From the NCBI GenBank assembly GCA_036250225.1, contig JAPZLL010000010.1:682001-746000 (forward strand): a stretch of 64,000 bases of DNA, given 5' to 3'. This document shows positions 1-12,360 of this stretch, piece by piece. Origin of the DNA: Cercophora sp. LCS_1 (Eukaryota > Ascomycota > Sordariomycetes > Sordariales > Lasiosphaeriaceae). The notes under the pieces were generated by a model. It was given only the letters and a program-made list of their open reading frames with translations, was not told where the DNA came from and searched no databases. The first letter of the stretch is position 1. Each line of letters begins with the position of its first letter. A program made the translations under genes and the position numbers.

Positions 1-3000
1 TGGGCTGGCCACCAGCAACGGGAAGCGTGTCGAGCGCCTTGGAGAGCAGCTCCTCGGCATCATCAAGGTACTTGCAGGGAACAATAACACCCTTGCGGAT
101 GGGCTCCTCAGCAGTCTTGGCGGTCAGGTATGACATATCGCTAATTGAGTGAATACGCTGGAACTTGCTCTCGACCGGGGTGGCCGGGGACGAAGCAACC
201 GCCGACAGGAGAGGAAGACCAAATTCAGACTGGCCAATCTTGCGGAGCGAGAAGTCCCATGACACAAAGGAGGGCGTGTCGGCCTCGTCGGTGTGATACT
301 CGATCTTCTTCAAGACGTACGCCCTGTAAGCGCGGCGAACGTAGACCTCGAGGGCCGCAGTGGAAACCCACGGGTCCTCGTGTGCGAAGAAGAGAGTGAG
401 GACGTCGAAGACGGTGTACTTGGAGTCAACAACCTCCTTGATGACATCCAAGCTGGGCTCCCGGTGGTCCCAGCCAGTCTCGCCGTAGCGGGACTCAACG
501 ACTGAAGACCGGAGGATGTGCTCCATCTGCGCTGTCCTTTCCTCAAGCGAAGGCAGGGCGCACTGAATCAGGATCTCGCGGGCCTTGAGGGACACCTTGG
601 CGGTCTGGCGTGACTCCAACTCGGCCAACTTGCGCAAGACAGGGCGGACATACTTGGCAACGTTGCCAGTGTTGGGCTTGTTGGGCCGGTACTCGTCGAG
701 GATGGCGAGCACAAGCGAGTTCTTGGCAGCGACTCTGCTGTGCGAGAGAACGGTGTAGACAACCTTGAGGATGTCCTCCTTGTTCTCATCACGGAGCTTG
801 AGGATGACTTCCTCGTCCTGAAGACGGCGGCCCGAGAATAGGCGCTCAACATCAGCGTACGAGTTGAGCAGATCTGCAATGACATTGAGCTCGCGAACCT
901 TGGGGCCTTCAGCGTACAGCTCGAGCACTTCTGTGAGGGGCTGGAGGGTAGCCTTCAGGAGGTCGGCGTCACCAGCTGAGACATTGTCATCCAGGAACTT
1001 CTGGAAGACCTTGGACAGCGTGCGTGCAGGGAACTCGGCCTGGCGTGATGCAGCGCGCTCGAGAACCTGGGTGAACTGGGCATCAAGCTTCTGGGGCATG
1101 CGGGCGTGGAGGGCAGAGAACTGGGCAGCGAACTCGCTGTAGGGAAGCTTGGGATCCCGAAGAACCTCGATGAGATTCTTGAGCGTGTGGAGCATGATGA
1201 CCTGGTTGTCGAAGCCCATCAGAATGTTCTTGAGGATGCGGTGGGTAACGGCGAATCGCTGAGCGGGCTTGCTGCCGACAACGACGGGCGGGCCGTATTC
1301 AGGGAGCTGCCCGACGAAGGACGTCGCCTGCTTGACACGACTGGGGTCGTCGAGAGCGAGGATACCAAGAATATCACCGGCCTCAAGAGTGGCGCCCGGC
1401 TGCTTGATGAGCTGGACGATACCATCCTCCTGGGCGATCAAAGGCATGTACATCTTCATGACCTCAACCTCAGCGAAGGTCTGGCCAGCCTTGACGTGCG
1501 CGCCGTTCTCAACAGTGAACTTGACAAGCTTGCCAGGGGAGGGCGTCCGCAGCTGCGTGGGGTCGTTCTCCTGCTCAAGCAAGCAAGTCTTGCTGTCGAC
1601 GGAAATACGGGTCGCGGCGACCTCCTCCTTCCAGTACACGTTGTGACTGCGGCCGCTGAGCAGAACGAGGAGACCACCGTCGCTGAGCGCACGCACACCA
1701 ACCGTGCACTTGGAACCGTTGATAAAGAGGTGGTAGGCGTCAAGACTGGATCGCGTGACGGTGAACTTGTAGCGGTGGCCCTCGTAGATGAAGTCAACAG
1801 GGAACACGGTCTTGAGGACGTCCTTGGAGGGAACCTGGCCCTTTTCGAGGCCAGCGCGGTATTCGGCAACGCACGCCTCGCTCGCAATGTGGGCCTTGGT
1901 GACAGCGCCGCAGACAACAGCAAGCATGGTATCTGGCCTCTCGGCCGTGAGCTTCTTGGAGATCAGCTCGTCAAGCCACCCAGTGGTGATAGTGTTGTCC
2001 TCGAAAGCCTCCGTCTCCAAAAGCTTGATGAGGTACTCGACGGTGGTTCGGAAGTCACCACGAATGCTGAGTTCCTTGAGAGCGACAACCATGTGTTTCC
2101 GTGACGCGGCACGGTTCTCACCATACGCGAAAATGTGGCCGAACTGGGAGTCGGAGAAACTGTGAATACCACCAGCGGAACCGACAGAAAAGTAACCCCA
2201 CACGTTGGAGCTGGAGCGGAAGTTGAGGTCGTGGAGCACACCGTTGGAAGGTTTGAAGCCCTCGCCGGGATCCTCGGAGGTGATACGGCAGGCAGTTGTG
2301 TGTCCCTTGGGTGTTGGCCTCCTCTGCGTCTTTTCGCTCTCTGGATTCTTAAACTCAAAGTCGATCTCAGTGGCGGTCTTGGGGTCGACTCCGTACAGCA
2401 GCCTGATGTCCCGGATACGGTGGAGCGGGATACCCATAGCCACTTGGAGCTGGGCGGCAGGAAGATTGACACCGCTGACCATTTCGGTGGTGGGATGTTC
2501 GACCTGGAGACGAGGGTTCAACTCCAGGAAGTAGAACTTGCCATCCGCGTGCGAGTAGAGGTACTCGACAGTACCCGCCGAGACGTAGCCGACAAGGCGA
2601 CCAAGACGCACAGCAGCCTCTTCCATCTTCTTGAACGTGATCGGCTTGGCGATTGTTACTGGAGCCTCCTCGATAATTTTTTGATGTCGTCGCTGGACCG
2701 AACAATCTCTGCCAAAGAGCGAAATGTTGTTTCCGTACTGATCAGCCAACAGTTGGACTTCCAAATGGCGGGCGCTGTCCGCGAGCTTCATGATGAAAAT
2801 GGGGGAGCCGGGGATTTCGCTGGCAGCGGCCTTGTAGAGCTCCTCAAAGCCATCCTCAGAGATGACCTTGCGGATACCCTTGCCACCACCACCCTCCGAG
2901 GCCTTGACCATCACGGGGAAGCCGATCTCCTTTGCCTTTTGGAGACCCTCTTCCCACGAGCTGACGCAACCCTTAAGGTAGACGTCGTCGGGAACCGTCA

Positions 3001-3737
3001 CGATACCCATGTCGTCAATGCTGACCTCGTCGACACCTGTGCCAGACCAGGGAATACAGGGTACATCGGCGTGCTGTGCGACAATTGTGGAGGAAATCTT
3101 GTCACCGAGAGACCGCATTGCTGACCCTGGAGGACCGATGAACACAATCTTTTTGGGTGATGCAGCCAGCGATTCTGGGAGCTTGGGGTTTTCGGAGGCG
3201 TGACCCCAACCAGCCCAAACAGCATGGACATCCATGCGCTCGGCGATATCGACAATGAGCTCGACGTTGGCATAGTTGTGGTTGTTGGTGCCACCGGGAA
3301 CCTCAACGTAATGGTCCGCCATTCTGATGTAGTCGGCGTTCGCCTGAAGATCTTCTGGCGTGGCCATCACGGTGAACTTGATGGCCCGCTCGTCCCCGAA
3401 TGTCTCGTACGCCCATTTTCGCACCGATCGGATCTCTTTGACGGCCGCAATACCGTTGTTGGCAATCAGAACCTGTTGAGCGCCAGAACTCGTCAGCAGT
3501 CCGCTCTACCCCACGTGTGCCCCACCGCCGTGATTTTGCCCAACTACTCACATTTGTGATGACCGTGTGGCCGTCGTGGCTAGCGACAAAGTCCTTGACC
3601 TTGGAAGCCGGGGCGTTGGTCAGCTTGTTCCCGCCGATGAAGTGGTCGGCAATCTTGTGCTTTTCGGCGTAAGACGCCTTGCCATTAAATTTCGGGACCG
3701 TAACGCCATTCCGGCCCTTTCCGCTTGTCTCCGCCAT
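1..3737 (-). CDS. acc1: Acetyl-CoA carboxylase, N-terminal half (cut by left window edge)
   Basis: Multifunctional biotin-dependent enzyme that carboxylates acetyl-CoA to malonyl-CoA, the first committed step of fatty-acid synthesis in the cytosol. Exon 1 is 3737..3552 (62 codons, starting MAETSGKGRNGV). A 79-bp phase-0 intron at 3473..3551 (donor GTGAGT, acceptor CAACAG) leads into exon 2, which begins VLIANNGIAAVKEIRS and stays open to the window edge. About 1,219 of the usual 2,250-2,300 residues are present. Domains seen: biotin carboxylase with its ATP-grasp glycine-rich loop (KASEGGGGKGIRK, near 2880-2915), the ELNPRLQVEHPTTE active-site stretch (near 2510), and the biotinyl domain with EVMKM. 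The biotinyl lysine codon is at 1454-1456, computed as residue 735, the position known in yeast Acc1, which supports the start and the splice. The central domain follows; the carboxyltransferase lies outside. Family identity is certain. Confidence 0.97.
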
Positions 3738-6700
3738 GGCTGCGGGTGTGGGTTGTCAGGAACGAGTTCGCGGGGAAAACAGCGGTTCGTTACGCCGTCA
3801 TATAAGGACTGAACGAGACTGATGCTGATGGACGGTGTGTGTGACACGCAGAATTGCCCAATTCGGAGTCTGGCGAGTTTGGGCAGACTGGGAGAAGCAC
3901 GGCTGACAGGATGTAACGCTGGTCAGCGTTCGCCGACGGCTGCGATTGGGGCTGCGGCTTCTTCTTACCAAACGCTGGCAACGGACGTCCAGTGGAGGGC
4001 CCCAAATACGAGGAGGCAGACGCAGTCTCAAGCTGATGGCACGAACGGGGTATCGCTGCGCGCAAGGGACCGCGAGGGATGGAGGGGTTTCGCCGTTGCT
4101 TGATTAGATGGAACGTGATAATCAAGAGCAAAACAAAGTACAAGAAGGGAACGGCTTTGGTCGTGAGCCCCCGCAAATACCACGAAACAAGTCTATTGGG
4201 AAGGATGGAGGGAGAGAGGGAGTTCCTGGAGGAAAGCGGATCGGGGCGGGACTCAAGGTAATGAATGGCAATCTTGAGTTCTGGCGAGGCGCGCCCCCGA
4301 AAACCCGTGCGCGCCATGATGGAAGCTGGTGGGTGGAGTGGGGACCCAAATTGGATCCGAGCTTGCGGCCCAGAAAAAAGTTACCCTGGCTGCCGCCTTC
4401 TGTGTGTTTCTGTCGTGCCTGCACTCCCTTGCAATCGCATTCCCGCGTCCACCCCCCGTAGCGGATTTCCAGCCAGTCTCGGCACCTCAGGAAGGAGCCG
4501 GATGGGCGTGAGAAATGAAAATTGCAGCCATTTCCCATCGCGGCCACGGTGTGCATTCAGCCAACCGGCGCCACGGTTCGCGGATCAGACCAATCATCGG
4601 ATGTGCACCTGAGGACGTTGGGGATCGCAGTTGTTGGCCTGTGTGCACCAGGTCCTGGGCAACCAAACGTCAGCTTGCAGAGGGAAGCGGTAGGGCCTGT
4701 CAGCTTGGGGCTCGGCCAAAGTACCCCCGTTACTGCCGCTCTGCGGTGGGGGTACCTCGATCCTCAACATGCCCGACGGACAATGGCTTTCGTTCTGCTT
4801 CGCAAGCTGACGTGCGGTCTAAAAACATTATTTGTTTCATGCAGCCCAGAAGTTCCCAATCAACACATCGCTCGCGCATTTCCCTGTTCTTGCATCAAGG
4901 TTATCCCAATCCCACTTGCGGCGGAGCTTCGGCAGCGAACAAGGCGCAGTCAAAAGTTGGGATGGTCGAGTTGGTTCAGTGTCGGCGTCCAGTCCGAAGT
5001 GCTGGGCTGAACCGGGCGCGGGACTCGGACTCCGACACCGCAGTGCGGCGTCCGATTGCCCGCGGCGCCTGTTCCTGCATTTCGATATATCTGCCCAACG
5101 TCCGCAACTCTGAATAGCGACCCGCCACGTCCAGCGCTCCCCATCTCTACCATGGACTGCTGGCAACATATAGCTAGGACTGGAAGGTACCATGACACGA
5201 CGCCAACTCTGGGTACTTAGGCATCGCAAGTCACTAGCAAAAGAGACATTGCACCTCCCAACAAGAGATCCGTGCTGGTTCAACCCTTTTTCCCGGCCTA
5301 GTCCATATCCGGCCTAGCGGGACCCGGGGAAAGCTTGCGTCGATTGACAGCGGAGCCCATTCCACGTTTGAACATGGGATTTGCGAAGGCCAGAAAAGAG
5401 TCTTCCATCGGCCCGTTGACGACACGCCGCAACGCCAGAGGCCGCGAGAGTTTCCGCGGAAGCCATCGACAGTCCGTGTCCCACTACAAACTCATGCGTT
5501 TTGCAGAGCCTCCATGTCCATTCCACGCTGTTTTCTTTCTTCTCAAAATCGATGCACAGGAATGCAAAAAGTCCGGCGCCAATCAAAAAGGGGTAAAAAA
5601 ATCTCACAGAGCTCCCCAATTGTTGAGTGCCTGCGCTGGCGCGGGACCCCCGGCACCCGACGAGGGGCAATTCCAGGGTCGATCGACAAAAAAAGAAGAC
5701 CCGCAGATCCCCAACACTTGTCCGCAACCCGCGACAGAATGGCACCCAGCCGGCCCCGATTTTGCATAAGCCGCAAGCTCCACCACAACTCCATTCCTAA
5801 ACGCCGCTTCCGTGTCGCCGCAGCGAGACACGACGGCGGGGAGATGAGAAATGGGGGAGAAGGCAACCCGGCCAGAGTCAAGACATCATAATTATCGCCG
5901 CCGACGTGTTCTATTCTCTAGTGCAGCCTTGAGCTCCACAGGATTCAACTTCTTCCCATGGGCCGACCCGAGGTATGCCGACGGGAGGCGATGCCAACAC
6001 GGTTGCGGCGCCGACCAAATGCCGGGGTATTAACCGAAACTTTGAAATTGCTGACGGCATTTCTTGTTTATTTCGGTCGCCATTACTGTCCAAACATGGC
6101 TCTTGTGAGAATTGCCAGTCGACCTGGGACAACAGCGTCTGGGTCGCCTGGCCGCAAGGGCTAGCTCAGCGAGTTCATCGTAATTCCCCGAGCTGTGGGT
6201 ATCACATTGGACCGATTCACTTCGGCGCTCGCTGTCCGCGGACAAAGTGCCGTATTTTGCGGCGTCGCCTGCGCGCCTGCGCGCCTGCGCTCCCAACAAG
6301 CCAGGGTATGCTTGGGGATTTCCGAACGCCCTCACTCACCTGTTTCCATGGAGCAGCAACTCCCAATGCCATCGGCCAGGACAGAACGCCTGCTCCTGTC
6401 TCTTGTTATTCCTCTGGTCTGATATATCTTACGAGCTGTCAATATCAAAATCCACCCTTCCTCGGTTGGTGTTCCGAAGAACAGACCAGAGCCGCATCCC
6501 AGCGACCCACCCCCTCCACACCCCTGACATCAGAATCGTACCACTTTCCTCCCATGGGCAGGGCCAGGCGCAGACGCCCACCAGCATCTGGACTCAACTG
6601 ACGTGCGTCCCGTCTGCAACCCAGGTCGATGTCGCGACCTTCCTGGCCATTTACCAATTAAAGACACCGGGTACTGCATCCATGCACTTTGTCGAGTGAA

Positions 6701-7884
6701 TTCCTTCCGAACGTGTGCGCTCGGGCCGAGGCGGCGTGGGTGGTCGAGGTAGCGCCTTGCATATAAGTCACACGACCCAAACAGTGAGCTGGGCCTTGGC
6801 GAACATATCACGATTTTACGGTGCCCTTTCAAGGGGTGCACAGCGCTCCTCTCAAGCATAAGATGGACACCCGCTAGACAATTCCGCTCAATCACCTCTT
6901 GGGGGTAGCCTTCCATTTTTGCAAAATTGGACGATGATCGCCCCGAAATCACACGGGAAGAATTGCGCTCTCTGCCCCCCATAGTACCTTGCTTTCACCA
7001 CCATACCTCACAGTGCTTATGGTAAGGGTAGTCCGTCAAAACACAACCTGGCATATCATGTCATCTCTTCGTTCACTCCTCTTTGATGAAAAAAGCTCGT
7101 TCCTGCTTGCTGGCGCTCCGTTTATAGTCTGCATCAACTTGGTGGACATTGATCGTTTACATCAGTCTGCCATCCATTGCCGAGGGAGCTACCAGGGATG
7201 AGAGTGAGGTACCATGTCCATGACACTAAGAATATTACATTAGAACTACGCACTCGTTGACGGCAAATCATCTCGAACGGAGTGAAACGCCAAACGGGTT
7301 CCTAAATACCACCCCAGTCGAATGTATGACAGCGGAATCGGACTGCACGAAGATTTCAAGTGGCCTTAAAAAGCAGAATTATTCCCAAAGGGATTATGGG
7401 TACAATGGTCCAAGGCTTTGAATATTCTTTGAGGGGCACATGGCACTTCCAAATGCTTTATATATACGGACAAGTTCTATTGTTGTTGAGAAATATCCTT
7501 GTGAAATTGCTAGTGCAGCACTGAAGCAAACTATGGTACCTGACAGCCACCGAGCAAAGTGATATCCAATAACTCCAACACCCAGTGGACAAAAACACCC
7601 GTTGCCTACTCAGACGCCAAACTCCGGTACCGTTTTCCGCTCTGGCTATGATACACAGGGGTATCCATCTAGTGAAAGGGGGTAACTTCAAACAAAATAC
7701 GTCAGTCGATATCCAAAATCGAAACATACCACCGAAATTTTTTAAAACATCCCACAAACATTGTGCAAAATTCGCAATATCCTCCCAAGCCCCTTGAAGT
7801 TGCATCAATCACATCTGAAGTAAAGCTCTCGCGGCGGACTCAGCACGAGGGGTATTATGCCGTAACCCACGGGAAAGACTACCG
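3738..7884. other. Long gene-free region upstream of acc1
   Basis: More than 4 kb between the acc1 start and the end of the minus-strand kinase gene. I see no reading frame on either strand that resembles a protein family, only short compositionally ordinary frames. CT-rich and GC-mixed stretches and a short GCGCCTGC-type triplication (around 6264-6292) are present. It probably holds the acc1 promoter and 5' leader; a non-coding transcript cannot be excluded. Confidence 0.5.
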
Positions 7885-9625
7885 CTAGACACAGTAGGCT
7901 GCGAGGACACCCGTTTGACGTGGCGGAAGAGCTTGCCCCGGCTTGATGAAGAACTCGCGGAAATCGGCGTTCAGACACTCAACCGCCGTGGGACGCTGTG
8001 CAACGCCCTCAATCATGCGGTTGATCATGGACGGTAAGATCTTCGCTCTGACCATGTATTGGGTGTGCGTGTACCATCGAAACTGAAGCATGTCTCTTGT
8101 CATGTCCTTGAGAGGACCGTTCTTCTCGGTGTACTTCTCCTTGGACCCCATGTTCTTGAGCTTGGTAGCCCAGTCTTTGTCAGTCAGTGTGGCGTATTCG
8201 TGTCCACACCAGTACCCGAGAATACAGGCCATGGTCGAACCCAAGGACCAGATATCCAAGAGAGGCAAGGTTTTCCGTTCTGTCAGTTTGGCGTTGACCT
8301 CGGGAGCCATGTACTGTGGCGTGCCAGCCCGGTCGTGCCCGGCTTGTTCCTTTAGAGCCGCGAGACCAAAGTCGCCTAGGTAGAATCTGTATTGCCCTGA
8401 CTCGTCGGTATTGAACAGGATGTTGTCTGGTTTGAGGTCACGGTGCACGAAGCCTTCGCTGTGTAGAAAGACTAGGGCGCTGCAGACGTCGACCCAGAGA
8501 CGTTGTGCCCATGGGGGAGGAGCCGGGAGTTTCCCGCTTTTGCAGTCGTGGTGTGGGAAAATCTGATGTTGGAAAAGATTTTGCACACTTCCCTCGTAGA
8601 GCCGGAAGAAGAGTTTGAATGTACCACCAATGCCAAAGTCCTGAAAGCTTTCAAAGTGGACAATGTTTTTCTGGCACATGGTGGTCAACGGTGATCTACA
8701 CAGTGACTAGCACCCCACGCATTGGCGTCAGATTGATGGGGTAATATACTCACATGGCGAACTTTGTCCATCACCTCGACCTCCTGCTTGAAGGCTGCCC
8801 TGTAGCTATCATCCCAAGCCCCAGGCTTGATCTCCTTGAGAGCCCAAAGCTCGCCTGTTCGTAGGTCGACTACCTTGGACACAACAGCAAAGCCTCCTTT
8901 GCCGAGAATCCTGTCCGTGTGGTACTTCTTGTTTGGGCCCGAGTTACTGGCTGTCGTTGGTGTGTAGCGGCTTCGTAGATCATGCTTGGTGCGTGAGGAG
9001 TATTGCATCACAGTGTCCTCGTCCGGCGCTGTAGGAGTCAAGCCTGGCACTCGAAGCAGCTGCGCATTTTGAGCGAGATTCACCTCGGGGGATAGCACGC
9101 TATTCGACCAACGCAGTAGAAACCTAGCGTATGTCGTGTTGTTGCCACAGTTTATATACACCCCGGGGCGGCGAGGAACTCTCGGGCTGATACCCAAGTC
9201 AGTTAGGTAAACGATTATCCTCGGGTTGGGTTTAGGGAAGAAACTCACATCACACGCTGTCGTGGGTCTCGCCCATGGAGGTCGCAAGCAGCCGCCTCTT
9301 CAGGGCTCACATTGGGGACATCGATACTCGTGAGCCCGTTAGAGAGATCACGAAGGATCAGTTCACCAGACTCGGCCAAGAAGAAGAAAAAATGGTTCAT
9401 CCGATAACCATTCAGGGAAGGGAGGCGAATGTCGTTGAGATCATGGCGCCCAAACGATGCCAACTGACCCGACTTGGCCGGTTGCACACTGGGGTCGTGA
9501 CGGATGACCAATTGCGCCTGGCCGGCCTTGTCCACAGCTTCGAAGCGAGGGTTGTACTTGACAATGTCATATGCTTCTTGATTTGTGGGTATCAGATAAA
9601 AAAGTGTTGTGGCAGTAGCCGACAT
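7885..9625 (-). CDS. FHA domain-containing serine/threonine protein kinase
   Basis: Three exons: 9625..9249, 9186..8754 and 8670..7885, with introns of 62 bp (9187..9248, branch CTAAC) and 83 bp (8671..8753). The phases agree and give 531 residues. The first 130 or so residues form a forkhead-associated-like domain (ASFGRHDLNDI, then NHFFFFLAESGELILRDLSN), a phosphothreonine-binding module. A kinase domain follows at about 220-500: glycine loop LGKGGFAVV, ALKEI lysine, RHKNIVHFESF (restored only by the second splice), HRDLKPDN catalytic loop, LGDFGLA metal-binding motif and QYMAPEV. All catalytic residues are present, so it should be active. FHA followed by kinase resembles the Rad53/Cds1/Dun1 checkpoint architecture, but the kinase sequence is divergent and I do not assign it to one of those genes. 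Annotated as an FHA-kinase of unknown pathway. Confidence 0.88.
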
Positions 9626-10015
9626 CTTGCCACTGTCAACGGAAGGTGTGATTGGGGGAACGAGGTTTCTGAGTTTGAGTGATGTTGATCAGGAAGGACG
9701 ACAAGATGTTCACCAACCGTCCAGGCGCTTAGGGTTGGGCGCCATCGACGTCTATATAACCCAATCGCTCTGCCCTTCCATCTTGCAACCGGTTAACCAG
9801 ACATCCAACTTCCCAAGAATCTTTGGTCTCATCCAAGCAGCCAACAACTTATCCTTCTTTTGATTGGTCGTTCGAACCGCCTCCGGTCACGTGCACTCGC
9901 GCATAGCCGCCCAAGCTCTCGAGCCGCCCGCTTCAATTCTGTTGGCCTGCTTGCGCCGCCCGCAACAACCCCGCGCGACCAGCAAATAGTTTCTCGTTGC
10001 GCCGACACAGTTACC
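9626..10015. promoter_or_regulatory. Divergent intergenic promoter region
   Basis: 390 bp separate the start of the FHA-kinase (minus) from the start of the downstream plus-strand gene. A TATA-like TATATAA lies near 9752. This should contain both promoters; no specific operator is recognised. Confidence 0.4.
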
Positions 10016-11356
10016 ATGGTGTGTAAATCTCGAAGTGTCGGCAGTGCGCAGCGAGTGCTCAATCTCGCGAATGGCGGCGGCAATTCCCTCTCAAAGCGGA
10101 ACTTGGAACAGTTCACACTCGCCGCGAGACGCCAAGAGGCCCGCCGCAGGGGTCGTTCCACACCACCGCCCGAGCCGGACCTTCACGACTGGGACGACAG
10201 CGCCAGCTCGCACATACGAAAACATCCCAGGAACTATCATCGTCCCAATGATGGGTTTCAAGAACCCCTGGTCGTTTACACAGACTCAGAACCCAACGAG
10301 GTACCTATCCAGCCCGGCGCCGCGCCGACAGCAGACAAACCCATCGATGCGGGCGGCGCGAACCGTGAGCAAATCAACACCATTACCAGCCCTCTGGTCG
10401 TGAGCGAAGTCGACGGTCAAGAACTCCCAGGGTACAAACCGACTCCGCGACCAAACCAAGACCGCGAACCAGTTGGCACGACCGCACACAATGGCCATCC
10501 TGACGACGAGACAGTGGACGAACCCATCGGGGCCGAACACGCCGATTCAATGACAGACCGGACCAGCTCCAAAGACACATCCGAGTCGATGGATAAATGG
10601 AAACGCATAGGGTACGACATGCCTAAACCACAAAAACCGCGAAAGCCAAGACAAACCAAGGAGGAGAAGAGGGCAGTGGAAGCGGAGCCTCGCTTCCCGC
10701 CCAACTTCCCAACATACCGCATGACGCAGTCGCTCAACGAAGCTGCCGCGTATCTCGCAAACGCCAGTTACTTTGTCTCGCTGGGCGGGCCCCCCGTTGC
10801 CGACCTCAAGTACGGCATCATCGCGGTGCCGGTCGGCGAGGAGTCCCTCCTGTTCGGACCACAGACAGAGCACGTCGTCAGCCAGTCGTTCCTCGATGCC
10901 ATCGACGATGCAAAGCGCGATTACTTCCGGGCGGAGCCTATGCATGATCCGGACGAAGACAGCGAGGAATTCGTGCGATATCGCGTGCAGGACCGCGATC
11001 CTGGCGTCGATGACGACTCAGATATTTCCATCTCGGATTTTCGGGGCGTGGAAGTAGCGCACCCCCAAAAAGAGGATGTCATTCCCGATGTACCCGACGA
11101 GGAAACGATAGATCAAGATGATGATGTCGAGATGGACCCCCCAGAGGTGCCAGAGGCAAAACGGAAGGCAGCGGGACGGGCGCCAAAGAGAAAGCCCACC
11201 AGGGAAAGCAAACAGAGCACAACGAATCGGGCTGCCACGGCCAAACCGCAGGGCGTTGTCAAACCGAGAAGAAGTCTGCGAAACGGAGGGACACCAGTTC
11301 CCCCAGAGGCTGTGGTTCAGGCCCCGGGGAGGAGAACGCGGAGCGGGAAGAAGTAG
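10016..11356 (+). CDS. Hypothetical protein, mostly disordered, basic C-terminus
   Basis: Uninterrupted reading frame of 446 residues from the ATG at 10016, which has a good context (TTACCATGG). The frame is open further upstream, but without a better start. The protein is rich in P, E, D, K and R. A more ordered block around residues 225-320 (YRMTQSLNEAAAYLANAS, then LKYGIIAVPVGEESLLFGP) may be the only folded part. It is followed by an acidic run and a lysine/arginine-rich tail (KRKAAGRAPKRKP, ending GRRTRSGKK) like a nuclear localisation or DNA-contact tail. I do not recognise a family. A nuclear protein is an inference from the basic tail only. Confidence 0.7.
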   Translation: MVCKSRSVGSAQRVLNLANGGGNSLSKRNLEQFTLAARRQEARRRGRSTPPPEPDLHDWDDSASSHIRKHPRNYHRPNDGFQEPLVVYTDSEPNEVPIQPGAAPTADKPIDAGGANREQINTITSPLVVSEVDGQELPGYKPTPRPNQDREPVGTTAHNGHPDDETVDEPIGAEHADSMTDRTSSKDTSESMDKWKRIGYDMPKPQKPRKPRQTKEEKRAVEAEPRFPPNFPTYRMTQSLNEAAAYLANASYFVSLGGPPVADLKYGIIAVPVGEESLLFGPQTEHVVSQSFLDAIDDAKRDYFRAEPMHDPDEDSEEFVRYRVQDRDPGVDDDSDISISDFRGVEVAHPQKEDVIPDVPDEETIDQDDDVEMDPPEVPEAKRKAAGRAPKRKPTRESKQSTTNRAATAKPQGVVKPRRSLRNGGTPVPPEAVVQAPGRRTRSGKK

Positions 11357-12360
11357 CCTGCAACGCCACGAACGAGTCAAGCCTTTTGTATTCTATCGAG
11401 ATACCCCATCGTCGTTTTGTTCATTATCGAGTAGTTGGGATGCTAGGTGCATTTGACAGACTCCCGTCGCTTCATTCATGTTCCCCGGAACTCTCAAGGT
11501 TCTCAACAGTGAGTGGATAACGGCGGCAATGCGGGTCATGCCAAGACGGCATCGGCCGTGCAGCCGCCTGCCGCGCTCCGGATCTTTCCCTGGACCCTGA
11601 CGCGGGCGCCTCCCATGCTTATTGTCGATGCTTCCTACCATTCCAATGATAAGCTTAATCCGCCGTCAGTTCCCTCCTGAACGAAGAAGCTAGACTTTGT
11701 GCATACCCACGATTCCTGCCCTGTCCCGCGGACCGGGGGCTGGGACTGACGGCTCCCGCCATCTGTCGTCGTAGGTCTCAGCAACATCAAACAGGAAACG
11801 TTCAAGATCAGTTCACATTCTCTACCACCTATCTACACCACAAACACATATGCACCCATCATCAACCGACCGCACCGGGGGGGTATTAAACCTTCTGATT
11901 CCACTACCTCAATCGCTCTCTGTTCCGACAACGTAACAACAACAACGGCAGCAGCAGCTCCCAACAATGACAAAAATATGTATAGTCGAAACGAGTGCCC
12001 AATTCAGTCCTGTCCTTGTCCAAAAACAAACCAAGACACACATGAAAACAAGTTCGCAAATCCCACACACCCTTATACCCCAAGCCATGCTCCTGTGATT
12101 TGCCAACATCCCAAAGTTCCAACCCATTCCCTTCGCTCCGATATTCATCCTCTCCGGGGGTTTGGTTTCGACAAACGCAAAACCATGCAGACAAAGGAAA
12201 AGTTGTGTAGTAGCAATGACAGGACCTAGTTCAAAAACAAAACGGTCCCAATGTGAAGAGTTGTGTTAAACACCGTGCCAATAGGCGAGGGTGATACCAT
12301 CCCTAGGTATTCGTCTCACCAATCCAATCTCTCCAAAGAAGGGGTATAAAATGAAGCACC
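11357..12360. other. Convergent intergenic region
   Basis: About 1 kb between the ends of two converging genes, AC-rich in its second half. No gene-like frame is seen; it should hold both 3' untranslated regions. Confidence 0.5.

Noticed and set aside
1106..3124. Long open plus-strand frames (1106-2104, 2135-3124)
   Set aside because: They are antisense mirrors of the acetyl-CoA carboxylase coding sequence, whose codon bias leaves the opposite strand open. No protein family is recognisable.
5225..5300. tRNA-like GGTTCAACCC followed by TTTTT
   Set aside because: No A box, and no cloverleaf can be drawn around it.
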